Assembly (NCBI GenBank): GCA_964407265.1
Contig: CAYOUV010000009.1
Span: forward strand, 1-64,000
DNA from: CAYOUV01 sp964407265
GTDB lineage: Bacteria; Chloroflexota; Anaerolineae; Anaerolineales; Villigracilaceae
Reading direction: 5' to 3'
Length of the DNA stretch: 64,000 nt
Shown: positions 44,694 to 54,089 of the stretch, piece by piece
How positions within the stretch are numbered: the stretch's first letter is position 1
How the letters are laid out: every line of letters starts with the position of its first letter
The notes under the pieces: model-generated
Seen by the model: only the letters and a program-made list of their open reading frames with translations
Database searches by the model: none
What the model was told of the DNA's origin: nothing
Made by a program: the position numbers and the translations under genes

Positions 44694-46100
44694 CTACACC
44701 AACCTTGCCCGCAGCTTGGCACTTATAAAATCGAGCACAATCACAATGACGGCTATCGCAATGAATGAAGAGCCCACTGCCCTGAAATCGCCTTTGATGA
44801 TCCATTGGTAAAGGTAAAACCCAATGCCGCCGCCGCCGACAAACCCGATGATGGTCGAGGTACGCACATTGATTTCCCAGCGAAACAAGGTAAAGGAAGC
44901 AAACGGGGGCACGATCTGCGGAATGACGGCATAACGCACCATCTGGGCCCAATTCCCGCCCGTGGCGCGGATGGCTTCCTGCGGCCCCGGGTCAATACCT
45001 TCAATTACTTCCGAATACAATTTCCCGAGTGCGGCTACAGTGTGCATCGTGATTGCGATCACCCCGGCAAATGGACCCAATCCAACAATGACGACAAAGA
45101 CGATCGCGATAATAAGCGGTTCAATGGAGCGCACAATGTTTAATACCGTACGAGTCAATACATAAATGGATAACGTAATCGGATTGCTGCTCATCAAGTT
45201 TCGCGCGGCCAGAAAACTAACAACAAGTGCGCCTAACATTCCAAAGGTCGTCGACATCAACGCCAGGAAGAGGGTTTGAACGATTCCGTCGACGACGTAG
45301 GCACCATTCTTAGAAAGCTTGAAAGCTGCTTGCGGACGAACCTGCGTTAAATAAACGCGGTGCTCCAGCGGTATGGTTGGGTCCGGAGCTGCGGTGAGCG
45401 CGTTGCGGGAGACATGGATGACCGTATTGAGATTCCCTTGCGAATCAGAATTAACATAAAGAGGGGTGATGAAACCTTCCCCCAAGGGCAGGCGGTCTCC
45501 AATGGGCGTTGACCATTGAATCAGCGTCGGAGTATCCGGCCACAATCCGCTGGCCTGTATGGTGAGGGCGTCCAGCAATTTACCGCAGTTCGGGGATATG
45601 TTCACCTGGATCCCGTTGACCGTATTTGTAGCCTGGGGAGGATTTGGGCCGCAAGGGACTTCCACCGGAGCCCAAGCCTTATTCTCGATCTCAACCCGGG
45701 AAACAAAGTCGGGGTGGAGCATGGGGGTCAGGATAGACCTCGCCCGGTTTATGTTTTTGGTAAGGGCTGAAAGGTCTATATTGGTGATCTGCCAGCCGAT
45801 CCCATACCCCATAATCAGGATCATTAGGATGGGGACGAATGCCGACCTCGTTTTTCCCTGTACAAGGCTTATCGCATCCCAGATATTCCACAACCACATA
45901 ACTGCCGGCACCAGGTACCAGGCCGGTACCCTGTACCAGATGATGATCAGGCTGGCAAGCAGCGTACTGAGCAGGACAGTAACACCGCGGTATCGCTCTT
46001 GAGCATAGATTTGACCCACACCCGGGATTAAAAGTGAAAGCAAACCAGCAACGAGAGGCGAACGGTGCGCCTTATTGTTGGAAGCAAGATTGTCTGGCAT
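44694..46100 (-). CDS. phnE: Phosphonate ABC transporter permease (PhnE), long form with two N-terminal additions
   Basis: A 468-residue permease. The N-terminal 110 residues carry a TM2-like region (LLSLLIPGVGQIYAQERYRG) and extra helices. Then an extracytoplasmic insert of about 130 residues (PCGPNPPQ, NCGKLLDALTIQASGLW). Then the usual permease domain (STTFGMLGALVVSFLAARN, IRATGGNWAQMV). Its order in the operon (phnD-phnC-phnE-phnE) matches phosphonate/phosphite uptake systems. GAAGAAGG precedes the ATG. The two PhnE inserts look related to each other. Confidence 0.87.
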   Translation of the reverse strand: MPDNLASNNKAHRSPLVAGLLSLLIPGVGQIYAQERYRGVTVLLSTLLASLIIIWYRVPAWYLVPAVMWLWNIWDAISLVQGKTRSAFVPILMILIMGYGIGWQITNIDLSALTKNINRARSILTPMLHPDFVSRVEIENKAWAPVEVPCGPNPPQATNTVNGIQVNISPNCGKLLDALTIQASGLWPDTPTLIQWSTPIGDRLPLGEGFITPLYVNSDSQGNLNTVIHVSRNALTAAPDPTIPLEHRVYLTQVRPQAAFKLSKNGAYVVDGIVQTLFLALMSTTFGMLGALVVSFLAARNLMSSNPITLSIYVLTRTVLNIVRSIEPLIIAIVFVVIVGLGPFAGVIAITMHTVAALGKLYSEVIEGIDPGPQEAIRATGGNWAQMVRYAVIPQIVPPFASFTLFRWEINVRTSTIIGFVGGGGIGFYLYQWIIKGDFRAVGSSFIAIAVIVIVLDFISAKLRARLV

Positions 46101-46102
46101 GC

Positions 46103-46873
46103 TTAACCTTCTTCAACTGTCGTAGCACGCACTTCTTGCGCTTCTTCCCCATAGATCTCTTTAAACTTGGCGCGGTTGATCTCCTTGGGAAGTCCCTCAA
46201 AGACCTTAACCCCGTCTTTTAGAGCGATCACGCGTGTAGCATAACGATGGACCAAATCGAGGAAGTGCAGACTGCAAAGTACGGTGATACCTTCTTTATT
46301 GAGTTGTTCCAGGTACTGGAGAATGGAATGCGACAATACCGGGTCGAGGGATGCAACCGGCTCGTCGGCCAGGATCAGCTCAGGTTCCTGCATCAGGGTA
46401 CGGGCGATACCCACACGTTGCTGCTGCCCACCAGAAAGAGCATCCGCGCGTTCATGCGCCTTATCCTTGATGCCCATCCGATCCAGCGCCTTGATTGCGC
46501 GGTTACGGTCTTCTTTGGACCAGATGCCCACCAAGCTAAGCAATGGATTGGCATAGCCCAGACGCCCCGAGAGCACATTGGTCATCACGCTGCTGCGTTT
46601 GACCAGATTGAATTGTTGAAATACCATCCCAATGTGGCGTCGTAAATGCCGCAGATCACTAGGTGAGGCTTGTGTAATGTCAACATCATCCAAAAAAATA
46701 CGGCCTTCAGTCGGTTCAATCAGGCGATTGATGCAACGCAACAGGGTCGATTTGCCAGAGCCAGAGAGGCCAATAATGACTAGGAATTCGCCGTCATCTA
46801 CGGAGAAACTTACGTCTTTTAAAGCTTCCGTACCGTTGGGATAAACTTTTGTCAGGTGTTCAACTTTTAACAA
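46103..46873 (-). CDS. phnC: Phosphonate ABC transporter ATP-binding protein
   Basis: An ABC ATPase with Walker A IGLSGSGKST, the Q-loop region FQQFNLV, the signature LSGGQQQRV, Walker B LILADEP and a late His (SLHF). The PhnC subfamily is supported by the phnD/phnE neighbours. I set the start at the TTG at 46873, giving 256 residues: GTGGAGGTG precedes it. A longer frame to an ATG at 46939 reads through a hairpin and has no Shine-Dalgarno sequence. Confidence 0.92.
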   Translation of the reverse strand: MLKVEHLTKVYPNGTEALKDVSFSVDDGEFLVIIGLSGSGKSTLLRCINRLIEPTEGRIFLDDVDITQASPSDLRHLRRHIGMVFQQFNLVKRSSVMTNVLSGRLGYANPLLSLVGIWSKEDRNRAIKALDRMGIKDKAHERADALSGGQQQRVGIARTLMQEPELILADEPVASLDPVLSHSILQYLEQLNKEGITVLCSLHFLDLVHRYATRVIALKDGVKVFEGLPKEINRAKFKEIYGEEAQEVRATTVEEG

Positions 46874-46902
46874 TGGAGCACCTCCACTCTGCCGTTTAAT
46901 TG

Positions 46903-46937
46903 GAGAGGGGAGAGAAGTCAGACCTCTCTCCCCTCTC
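46903..46937 (-). terminator. Attenuator-like hairpin between phnD and phnC
   Basis: A 13-bp perfect stem (46903-46915 / 46925-46937) with a 9-nt loop lies between phnD and phnC. No T-run follows. It may reduce downstream expression or protect phnD mRNA, as often seen after binding-protein genes. Confidence 0.65.
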
Positions 46938-46953
46938 ATTACAACCGTAGTAG

Positions 46954-47973
46954 TTACTTGACGTACTGGCTGAGATCAATACCTGATGCATCCAGGTATG
47001 AACGGAACTGATCATAAGCAGTGTCGTCAACCTTCACGAGTCCACCGATCTGATACAGATCGTTCAAGGCTGTCTTGCCTTCTTCGGTGTCAGCAATCTT
47101 CAGCATGGCAGCGGTGATCTGGTCACGCAGATCCTGCGGCATATCCGGCGCGTAAGACATATTGTCATTGGGGATGATCGCCTCAGTCTGGTAGATCACG
47201 ACAACTTTGTCGGTCACGTCAGGATGATCCTTGGCAATGTTGGAGCGTGCATCCACGAATGTGGCACCGTAATCGCAAATGCCGCCATCATAGAGCGCTT
47301 GCACGGTCTGGGTGTGGCCGCCGCTAAAGACTGGATCCGGGATGTCAGCATCCGTCAGACCGGCCTTCTTGAGGAAGATAAGCGGAATCACGTATCCCGA
47401 AGTCGACTCGGGATCACCGAAGCAGGCTTTCTTGCCCTTGAATTGGAGCAAGGTGTCGAGTTCGGCCTCTGTACCAGGAGTGTCCGCAGCTGGCGTAAAG
47501 CCTGAACTTACATTGGCGATGAACTGCGAACCGTAGTGATCGGACCCGAAACGATTGGTGATCAGGGCAACTTCAGCATAGCCTTTTTGATGGGCGAGGA
47601 TGTACGCGAAGGTGGCCATCCAACCAATCTGTGCATTCCCGGAACCCATAGCCTCTGTCAGAGCGGCATAGGAGGTGGGGACGACACCCTTGAAGGTCAG
47701 TCCGGTTTCCTGCGAGAGCAGGTCCAGAAGTGCCTGGCCACCGGCGGTGATCTCCTGTGAAGTACCCGAGGGTTCGAAGGCAACAACAATCGGGTTGTCA
47801 GCGGTACCTAGTGTGGGTGGAGCCTCCGTCGGAACTGCGGTCGGGGGTACTGCGGTTGGGGCTTCGGTCATGACGGGTTCAGGGGTGGGGGTAGCACTCG
47901 AACCACAGGCCGAGAGCACCAGCGCCGCTGCAACCAGCACAACCAAAAGCAGGTACGAAAAACGAGCTTTCAT
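46954..47973 (-). CDS. phnD: Phosphonate/phosphite-type ABC transporter substrate-binding lipoprotein
   Basis: A lipoprotein signal ends at LSAC (Cys23), followed by a Thr/Pro-rich linker and a PhnD-type binding domain: IGWMATFAYILAHQKG, GKKACFGDPESTSGYVIPL and GATFVDARSN. PhnD-family proteins bind phosphonate, phosphite or phosphate; the ligand here is unknown. AGGAGAAG precedes the ATG. It is the first gene of the phnDCEE operon. No C-P lyase genes are in the window, so use of phosphonate as such is unproven. Confidence 0.92.
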   Translation of the reverse strand: MKARFSYLLLVVLVAAALVLSACGSSATPTPEPVMTEAPTAVPPTAVPTEAPPTLGTADNPIVVAFEPSGTSQEITAGGQALLDLLSQETGLTFKGVVPTSYAALTEAMGSGNAQIGWMATFAYILAHQKGYAEVALITNRFGSDHYGSQFIANVSSGFTPAADTPGTEAELDTLLQFKGKKACFGDPESTSGYVIPLIFLKKAGLTDADIPDPVFSGGHTQTVQALYDGGICDYGATFVDARSNIAKDHPDVTDKVVVIYQTEAIIPNDNMSYAPDMPQDLRDQITAAMLKIADTEEGKTALNDLYQIGGLVKVDDTAYDQFRSYLDASGIDLSQYVK

Positions 47974-48094
47974 TACGATCTTCTCCTCTCGTGAAATTAT
48001 TTTGGGATGCCCCTTTGGGCAACCCTTTGGTAATCATGATAACGCTAATTCCAGAAGATGGCAAGTGATTTTCTGTACACAACCAGATGACTGT

Positions 48095-48100
48095 TATAAT
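48095..48100 (+). promoter_or_regulatory. TATAAT -10 box, leaderless promoter of DUF4230 gene
   Basis: TATAAT, 6 nt (GTTCTC), ATG at 48107, no ribosome-binding site. No good -35 box was found at the right distance. Confidence 0.6.
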
Positions 48101-48106
48101 GTTCTC

Positions 48107-48760
48107 ATGCGAAAACAGAGTTGGGTTTCCATCGTTCTCATTCTCGCCATCATTGTCGCAGCATACTTCATGGTTCAATCCGTGCGTGATAGCGCGCAAC
48201 AGGCTGTAAACCCAATCCGGCAGGCTAATAATTCGCTGCAAACCCAGGTATCGAACCTGCTACACCCCACCCCGACCATTATCCCCGACCCATCCACCTA
48301 CATCCACGAAGTGCGCGCCCTGGCCCGCCTGGAAACCATCCAATACAGCGTAGAGAAGGTCATTACTGCCGAAACCGGTCAGGATATTTTCAAAGCGCTA
48401 CTGGGCGACAGGCTGCTGCTGGTGGCACACGGCGTCGTCATTGGTGGGATCGACATGCAGAAGATGAATCCGCAGGATTTACAGCTTCAGGACGGCTCAC
48501 TCTTCGTGCGCCTGCCCCAGGCTGAAATATTTATCGCGACCCTCGATAATCAAAAAACGTACGTGTACGATCGCCAGACAGGTATCTTCCGCAGCCCGGA
48601 CCAAAACCTGGAAACTCTCGCACGCCAGTCCGCTGAAAACGAAATTCGCAAAGCCGCCCTTGATGATGGCATTTTAGAGCAGGCGCAAACCAACGCTGAG
48701 ATTTATCTGGAACGTTTCTTCCAGGCGTTGGGTTACCAACAAGTAACCTTCATCCATTAG
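48107..48760 (+). CDS. DUF4230 protein, membrane-anchored
   Basis: A 217-residue protein. One membrane helix lies near residues 7-24, then a Ser/Thr/Pro-rich spacer, then a DUF4230-type domain (LARLETIQYSVEKVITAE, LLLVAHGVVIGGIDM, VRLPQAEIFIATLD). Family function is unknown. The ATG at 48107 was chosen because TATAAT ends 6 nt before it; the longer frame upstream is the antisense of phnD. It is divergent from phnD. Confidence 0.85.
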   Translation: MRKQSWVSIVLILAIIVAAYFMVQSVRDSAQQAVNPIRQANNSLQTQVSNLLHPTPTIIPDPSTYIHEVRALARLETIQYSVEKVITAETGQDIFKALLGDRLLLVAHGVVIGGIDMQKMNPQDLQLQDGSLFVRLPQAEIFIATLDNQKTYVYDRQTGIFRSPDQNLETLARQSAENEIRKAALDDGILEQAQTNAEIYLERFFQALGYQQVTFIH

Positions 48761-48767
48761 GCAAAAT

Positions 48768-48796
48768 AAACACCGCCTTTTCAAGAGGCGGTGTTT
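48768..48796. terminator. Bidirectional-looking terminator between DUF4230 gene and lipM
   Basis: An 11-bp perfect stem (48768-48778 / 48786-48796) in the convergent gap. On the minus strand it is followed by ATTTTGC; on the plus strand the tail is weak. Confidence 0.7.
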
Positions 48797-48800
48797 GCGT

Positions 48801-49616
48801 TTAAACCCGTTCCGTCCAGGAGGGGTGATCGTATTTTTGAAGGACCAACGCCTGCGCCCTTTCCATTTCAGCCGGCGATAATTCCCCCTGCTCAAATCGT
48901 AATCCGAGATGCGTTTCAAACGCGTGGATCAAGGCCTGCCCGGCGGTCTCCCATGGAATTTCCTGCCTCAAAACGGAGGCAACCGTCGTGGCTCGTTCCA
49001 ACAGCCGCTGGGCTGCTTCGGCCCGGGCTGCTGCGTCGGGGAAGACCAATGCCTGCACGATGCGTGTCAGGTCACCGGTCAACGGCAGGGAGCCGTGCTG
49101 CAGCACCCCGTCCTTGCGACGGGCTTGCGCCGAGCCGATTAATTTCTTGCCATGCACGGTAATTTCGTACGCCGAGGGAACCTCAAAGCATACCGGCCCG
49201 CTTGCGTTAGATTGCATTCCGGGGACATGCGCTTGGATCTCTACCGGCAATCCCAGGGAACGTACAGCCTCGATCAGGCCTCTTGCCAGATGGTTGTAAC
49301 TTTCCAGGACGCTCCCGGCCACATGTGGTTCATCCGCTGGGGCTGTGACCGAATAGGTCAATTCGTCGGTATGCAGGATCGCCCGTCCACCAGTGGGACG
49401 ACGCACCACATCCCAGCCACGCTGGCCCAAACGATCGAGGTCCACATCGGCGTAGGGCTGGGCGTATCCGAGCGAGAGACAGGCCGGCTGCCAGGCATAC
49501 AATCGCAGGGTAGGGAGCGATTCGCCGCGTCCGGCATGCTCGAGGATCGCTTCGTCGACGGCCATGTTCCAGGCACCGTTGGCGGGCGGGGTGATCAGTA
49601 GTCTCCAGCTATCCAT
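48801..49616 (-). CDS. lipM: Octanoyltransferase LipM-type
   Basis: A biotin/lipoyl protein ligase-fold enzyme of 271 residues. The nucleotide/acyl site motif RRPTGGRAI is at 72-80. Cys143 sits in PVCFEVPSAYE and is followed by GKKLIGSAQARRK and LQHGSL, the order seen in Bacillus LipM, which moves octanoyl from acyl carrier protein to a carrier such as GcvH. LplA and LipL are alternatives, but the Cys position favours LipM. GGAG precedes the ATG. No lipA is in the window. Confidence 0.88.
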   Translation of the reverse strand: MDSWRLLITPPANGAWNMAVDEAILEHAGRGESLPTLRLYAWQPACLSLGYAQPYADVDLDRLGQRGWDVVRRPTGGRAILHTDELTYSVTAPADEPHVAGSVLESYNHLARGLIEAVRSLGLPVEIQAHVPGMQSNASGPVCFEVPSAYEITVHGKKLIGSAQARRKDGVLQHGSLPLTGDLTRIVQALVFPDAAARAEAAQRLLERATTVASVLRQEIPWETAGQALIHAFETHLGLRFEQGELSPAEMERAQALVLQKYDHPSWTERV

Positions 49617-49643
49617 GCTTTCTCCAAAATGGATGAGCGTACA

Positions 49644-50552
49644 CTAGACCAGGCCTTCCAGTTCCAATGCAGCCCGCGCCGAGATCTCTGGGGGGGTATC
49701 CAGTAACGGTGGGCGGACCGGCCAGTGTGGCAGAGTGTGCAACTGGGACACCAAAGCCTTGAGGATAGGCGGGAAAGGCGCGTAATTTTCCAGCACCTGT
49801 CGGGCCGCCGTAACCCGCTCCTGCACGCCAGCTTCATCATTCCCTGCCAGCTCAGCGTCCCAGATGGCCCGCAAATCAGGCGAGATCAAATTGGCCGGAG
49901 CCGTGATACAGCCCTGGGCCTGGGATTCCAGCGCCAGTTGTAAGTACGAGTCCGTACCGTTGAAAACAACCAGCTCGCCGCCAAAACGCTCGCCCAAGGC
50001 ACGCGCCAGGTCTGGATCGTGGGATGAATCCTTGATCCCGGCAAACTTAACCGGATGGACATCCTTGAGCCGCGTCAGCAAATCCAGTGAAAGGCCAACT
50101 CCCGACGTGCCGGGGATATGGTAGCCAAATAAATATTTTCCCTCCGGCACCGCGTGACGGATGACTTCGTCAAACCAGCGGAACAGACCCTCGTCGCCAG
50201 CCTTGCGGAAGTAATACGGCGGCAGGACGACCACAGCATCATAGTCCAGCTCGAAGGCGGTTTGGGTCAGATCGATCGTTTCCTGCAGGCTGGGTGTGCC
50301 CGTCCCGGCCATCAGGTGAAAAGCGGGATAATCTTCGCGCACTTTGAGCGCTTCGTGCAGGAGAATTTCTCGCTCAAGCGGCGCAAAAGACGGACCTTCG
50401 CCCGTCGTCCCCAGGAGCAGGGCGCCGTGGCAGCCTCGGGAAGCCAGCAAGCCCAAGAATTCAGGAAGGGGCTCGAGGTCCAGGGAGAAATCGGGGTTGA
50501 GGGGAGTCAGGGCGGCGGCATAAACGCCGGCCAGCGGATGGGTCGCATTCAT
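49644..50552 (-). CDS. Dihydrodipicolinate synthase-family aldolase
   Basis: A (beta/alpha)8 aldolase of 302 residues. The Schiff-base lysine is Lys174 (FAGIKDSS), with GTTGEG at 48-53 and Tyr144 (FGYHIP) in the expected place. The family includes DapA, N-acetylneuraminate lyase and KDG aldolases; no lysine-biosynthesis neighbour is here, so I do not name it dapA. AAGGA precedes the ATG by 7 nt. It lies between the ParB-like gene and lipM on the same strand. Confidence 0.9.
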   Translation of the reverse strand: MNATHPLAGVYAAALTPLNPDFSLDLEPLPEFLGLLASRGCHGALLLGTTGEGPSFAPLEREILLHEALKVREDYPAFHLMAGTGTPSLQETIDLTQTAFELDYDAVVVLPPYYFRKAGDEGLFRWFDEVIRHAVPEGKYLFGYHIPGTSGVGLSLDLLTRLKDVHPVKFAGIKDSSHDPDLARALGERFGGELVVFNGTDSYLQLALESQAQGCITAPANLISPDLRAIWDAELAGNDEAGVQERVTAARQVLENYAPFPPILKALVSQLHTLPHWPVRPPLLDTPPEISARAALELEGLV

Positions 50553-50566
50553 TGGAATCCTTCTTT

Positions 50567-51418
50567 TTATGTATCAGCTTCATCGAGAAAATGGCGAGCA
50601 GCCTGGTCAGGTGGCTGGAGCGGCTGTCCTTCTTTTTCGGCCAGGTAATGCTGGTGATCGAGCACCCACAGGTAAAGATCCCCCTCGGTCTTTCCTGGAA
50701 ATTCCTTAAGGATTTCACTTTCACGGATGATTTTTACGATCGGCAGGTACACAGTATCGTACCAGTGCGCGACCGCTTCTTCTTCCGAGATATCCCGCTG
50801 CAAGTCGAGACCCATGAAGTAGCGATGAACCGCGATATGCTCGAGCATACGGTGAAAGCCATCCGGAATGGTTAACTTGACCTTGGCCTGCGGACGGATG
50901 CGGTCGAGACCGGCACGCTCGAGGAAATCAACCTTTTCTCCCAGAATTTGCAAGTCATCCGGGTTCAGGTCAGGCGTAATGTTGACCTTGGTATAACACT
51001 CGCGGATTTCCGCATCGATAAATTCCTGCCCCTTTTCTCGTGCAACCGAGACACGATGATGCCCATCCACCACAAAATAGACCTGTCCCACCTGGTAAAG
51101 CACCACCGGCGGCAGACTGACATCCTCGTAGAAAGCCCGGTCGATGCGCTGCCAGCGCGAGGAGGTTTCATCCTGTTTGGGCAGAAAGGCGCGGTCAAAC
51201 TGGCGGTACCGATTCAAGCTGCCTACGATCTGGTCCACACGCACGGTTTGTACGCCGCGATAGATCGGGCCTCCAATGCGTAGTTTCTCTTTAACATCGT
51301 CATAAGAAAGCAATTGATTGGGTCGCCCCGAGAGTACGGAACGGACATCGTTCAAAAAGGATTTGAAACGCGCCTTATTGAAATCGGATGCAACCCGCGA
51401 GGAAAGCTCGTCACTCAT
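50567..51418 (-). CDS. ParB-like/DUF4032-type protein
   Basis: A 283-residue protein. Near residue 100 it has a ParB/Srx-like signature: VVLYQVGQVYFVVDGHHRVSVAREKG. The C-terminal half is helical and acidic. DUF4032-type proteins carry such a domain, but the function is unknown. I chose the ATG at 51418: GAGGAC lies upstream and the start overlaps the end of the preceding gene. It is translationally coupled to the metallophosphoesterase. Confidence 0.8.
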   Translation of the reverse strand: MSDELSSRVASDFNKARFKSFLNDVRSVLSGRPNQLLSYDDVKEKLRIGGPIYRGVQTVRVDQIVGSLNRYRQFDRAFLPKQDETSSRWQRIDRAFYEDVSLPPVVLYQVGQVYFVVDGHHRVSVAREKGQEFIDAEIRECYTKVNITPDLNPDDLQILGEKVDFLERAGLDRIRPQAKVKLTIPDGFHRMLEHIAVHRYFMGLDLQRDISEEEAVAHWYDTVYLPIVKIIRESEILKEFPGKTEGDLYLWVLDHQHYLAEKEGQPLQPPDQAARHFLDEADT

Positions 51419-52040
51419 TTTTGTCCTCAATTAATCGATAAGGAAAGACATTGATCACCTGAGTACTGCCGATGCTGGTGGAAGAAGGCTTGAGATTGCG
51501 ACGGAAGAAATGCGTATGCCCATGCAGATGATAGCGTGGTTTGGCCCAGTTGATAAGCCAGTTCAAGGCGCGGAATCCTTGATGTGCCTGGCTATTCTCA
51601 TCATGAATGCCGTAGGGCGGTGAATGGGTCACTAAAACATCAAGGGCGCGACCGTATTTCCAGCGGTTACGAATCAGCCTGGGGATAAGACGAAACATCC
51701 GCCAGTACATCTCATTTTGCGTATATTGATTGACGCCATCGGGCCGATAACGAATGCTTCCGCCCAAACCAGCCAGGATCAGATCCTTGGCACAGATTAC
51801 CTCCCGGTCGATATTTATTCCACCTTCAGCACGCGTAGCGGCATGGTCCCAAATAAATTCGGGGTCATGGTTTCCGGGTACGTAAAACATCGGCACATTC
51901 AAGATCGTTACCAGATATTCCAGATAGGTGTAAGGCAGGTCGCCACAACCCAAAATCATATCAACATCATTGAAATATCCACTACTGGCAAGCGTGTAGA
52001 TGCGCTCCACTACCTGGTCACTGACAGCCAAAATTTTCAT
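51411..52040 (-). CDS. Metallophosphoesterase
   Basis: A 209-residue calcineurin-like phosphoesterase: GCGDLPYTY, VPGNHDPEF, LVTHSPPYG and HGHTHFF are four of the five metal blocks. The first motif (usually D-x-H) reads SDQV, so the first histidine is missing. This occurs in some members that keep activity. The ATG at 52040 gives the usual MKILAVSD start; a frame from 52070 adds 10 residues of poor fit. Its stop overlaps the next gene. Confidence 0.88.
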   Translation of the reverse strand: MKILAVSDQVVERIYTLASSGYFNDVDMILGCGDLPYTYLEYLVTILNVPMFYVPGNHDPEFIWDHAATRAEGGINIDREVICAKDLILAGLGGSIRYRPDGVNQYTQNEMYWRMFRLIPRLIRNRWKYGRALDVLVTHSPPYGIHDENSQAHQGFRALNWLINWAKPRYHLHGHTHFFRRNLKPSSTSIGSTQVINVFPYRLIEDKNE

Positions 52041-52122
52041 ATCCACACCATTTTGCCGTAGAAAAGACATCTAGGCAAGGTTGAGAAAACCTTACTAACC
52101 GTCAACAAATCTATTTAGGCGG

Positions 52123-52151
52123 TTGCAAGTCCGGGAAGTGCATACTATAAT
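52123..52151 (+). promoter_or_regulatory. Promoter of the kinase-phosphatase operon
   Basis: TTGCAA (52123-52128), a 17-bp spacer, TATAAT (52146-52151). The transcript would start near 52158, leaving a 20-nt leader with AAGGAG. That AAGGAG lies only 1 nt before the ATG at 52178, closer than usual. Confidence 0.72.
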
Positions 52152-52177
52152 CTGTAATACGCGTTAATTAAAGGAGA

Positions 52178-54073
52178 ATGATTCTGGAAACGCAAAATGT
52201 CGACGAGCCACTAGACTCAGAAGAAGAAACCTCGACTGCCCGTCGCCAATTAAGGGCCGGTACAACATTGGCGAATCGCTACCACATCCAGGAAGTTATC
52301 GGGGTGGGTGGGATGGGTTCCGTGTATCGTGCCCGGGATCTGCATTTTCCCAATGTGGTTAAATTAGTGGCAGTTAAGGAAATGATCAACCTGGCTCCCG
52401 ACCCCCTGGTGCGGAGGACCATTGTCCAAAACTTCGAACGAGAAGCTAACATCCTGGCTACCCTCAATCACCGTTCGATTCCGCGTATCTATGATTATTT
52501 TTCAGAAGAAGATAAATCCTATCTGGTGTTAGAGTTCATTAACGGGAAGGATCTTGAAGCCATAATCGCTGAAGCCGAAGGCTTTCTGCCCGAGGACGAA
52601 GTGCTGGCTTGGGCGATCGAGCTGTGTGATGTGCTTCACTTTTTGCACACACACAAACCCGATCCGATCATCTTCCGCGATATGAAACCCTCCAACGCGA
52701 TGATCAATCAATACGGCAATGTCGTTCTGGTGGATTTTGGGATTGCCAAGCCATTTCAAGTGGGTCAAAAGGGGACAATGATTGGCACAGAAGGCTACTC
52801 CCCACCCGAACAATACCGGGGTGAAGCGACACCGTTGGCCGATATTTACGCATTGGGGGCTACTTTGCATCATGCCTTGACCAAGCGCGACCCGCGCCTT
52901 GAACCACCCTTCTCCTTTGCTGAACGACCGCTCCGCAAGATAAATCCAGATATATCTGGTGAATTTGAAGCAGCAATTAATACTGCCCTGCAATACAACC
53001 CAGAGGATCGCTATGCCAGTGCCCTGGAAATGAAGGAAGCACTACTGGCGGTCGCCCGTAAGACCGGAGCCCTCTCGCGTTTACCGACCCATACCACCGC
53101 GGCCATGCAGTCCAATGCCATAAAGCCGATCTGGGCCTTTCAATGCGAGGATGAAATTCGCGGAACACCTGCCATTCACGATGGCAACCTCTTCATTGGT
53201 TCCTACGACAATAACCTTTACGCCTTGGATGCATCCAACGGTGAATTCAAGTGGAAGTACGCCACCGATGGCGGAATTGTTTCAAGACCCTTGGTCTACG
53301 ATAACAATGTCTATTTTGGCTCAGAGGACAACCGGCTACATGTTGTCAGTGCTCGCTCAGGCAAAGTAACCTGGACCTATTACACCAAGGGACGGATCCG
53401 CTCCTCTCCGCGCCTGGCAGAAGGCCATGTTTTCATTGGCTCAGATGATAACTACCTGCACGCTGTCAACATCACAAGCGGCAGGGCTGCCTGGATATTC
53501 GAAGCCAGCAGTTCCATCCGCTCAACGCCCTTTGTGGCTCAAGATCTGGTCTACACCGGATGCGAAAGCGGCGATTTCTACTGCATTGGATTTCAAGGTG
53601 AATTAAAGTGGCGCTTCCAGGCCAAGCGGGCAGTGACATCCTCCCCCTGGGTTGCTGATAACGTGGTGTATTTTACATCGCTCGACAGCACATTTTACGC
53701 ATTGGATGCACAGACGGGCTGGGTAATCTGGCGCGCCCGTCTTGGCAAAGGCTCGATCTCCTCGCCGGCCCTGGTTGACAATTTACTCTTCGTTGGCGCA
53801 GCGGACGGAAACATTTACGCCATTGAAGCCCATACTTCCAAAGAAATATGGCGTTTCCGTACAGAACATCAGGTCAGCAGCTCGCCAGTAATTTACCGAG
53901 ATTCGCTTTACTGCGGCTCAGTGGATGGATTCCTGTATTGTTTGGAATATACAACCGGTCGTTTACGCTGGAAGTTCGCCACTGAGGGACCTATCACTGG
54001 TTCACCACTGGTGTTTGATGATATCGTTTATATTGGCTCAACCGACCATCATATCTACGCGCTGCTAGCTTGA
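52178..54073 (+). CDS. Ser/Thr protein kinase with a PQQ-like beta-propeller
   Basis: Residues about 25-295 are a Hanks-type kinase: glycine loop GVGGMGSVYRARD, catalytic-loop FRDMKPSNAMI (with Phe for the usual His of HRD), DFGIAKPF, and GTEGYSPPEQY. After a linker, residues about 320-631 hold seven PQQ/WD-type repeats (patterns such as NLYALDASNGEFKWKY). No membrane helix is visible between them, so the propeller is probably cytosolic. The Phe of the HRD motif occurs in some active bacterial kinases. It is the first gene of a signalling operon. Confidence 0.92.
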   Translation: MILETQNVDEPLDSEEETSTARRQLRAGTTLANRYHIQEVIGVGGMGSVYRARDLHFPNVVKLVAVKEMINLAPDPLVRRTIVQNFEREANILATLNHRSIPRIYDYFSEEDKSYLVLEFINGKDLEAIIAEAEGFLPEDEVLAWAIELCDVLHFLHTHKPDPIIFRDMKPSNAMINQYGNVVLVDFGIAKPFQVGQKGTMIGTEGYSPPEQYRGEATPLADIYALGATLHHALTKRDPRLEPPFSFAERPLRKINPDISGEFEAAINTALQYNPEDRYASALEMKEALLAVARKTGALSRLPTHTTAAMQSNAIKPIWAFQCEDEIRGTPAIHDGNLFIGSYDNNLYALDASNGEFKWKYATDGGIVSRPLVYDNNVYFGSEDNRLHVVSARSGKVTWTYYTKGRIRSSPRLAEGHVFIGSDDNYLHAVNITSGRAAWIFEASSSIRSTPFVAQDLVYTGCESGDFYCIGFQGELKWRFQAKRAVTSSPWVADNVVYFTSLDSTFYALDAQTGWVIWRARLGKGSISSPALVDNLLFVGAADGNIYAIEAHTSKEIWRFRTEHQVSSSPVIYRDSLYCGSVDGFLYCLEYTTGRLRWKFATEGPITGSPLVFDDIVYIGSTDHHIYALLA

Positions 54074-54089
54074 ACCAGAGGAGTTTTCT

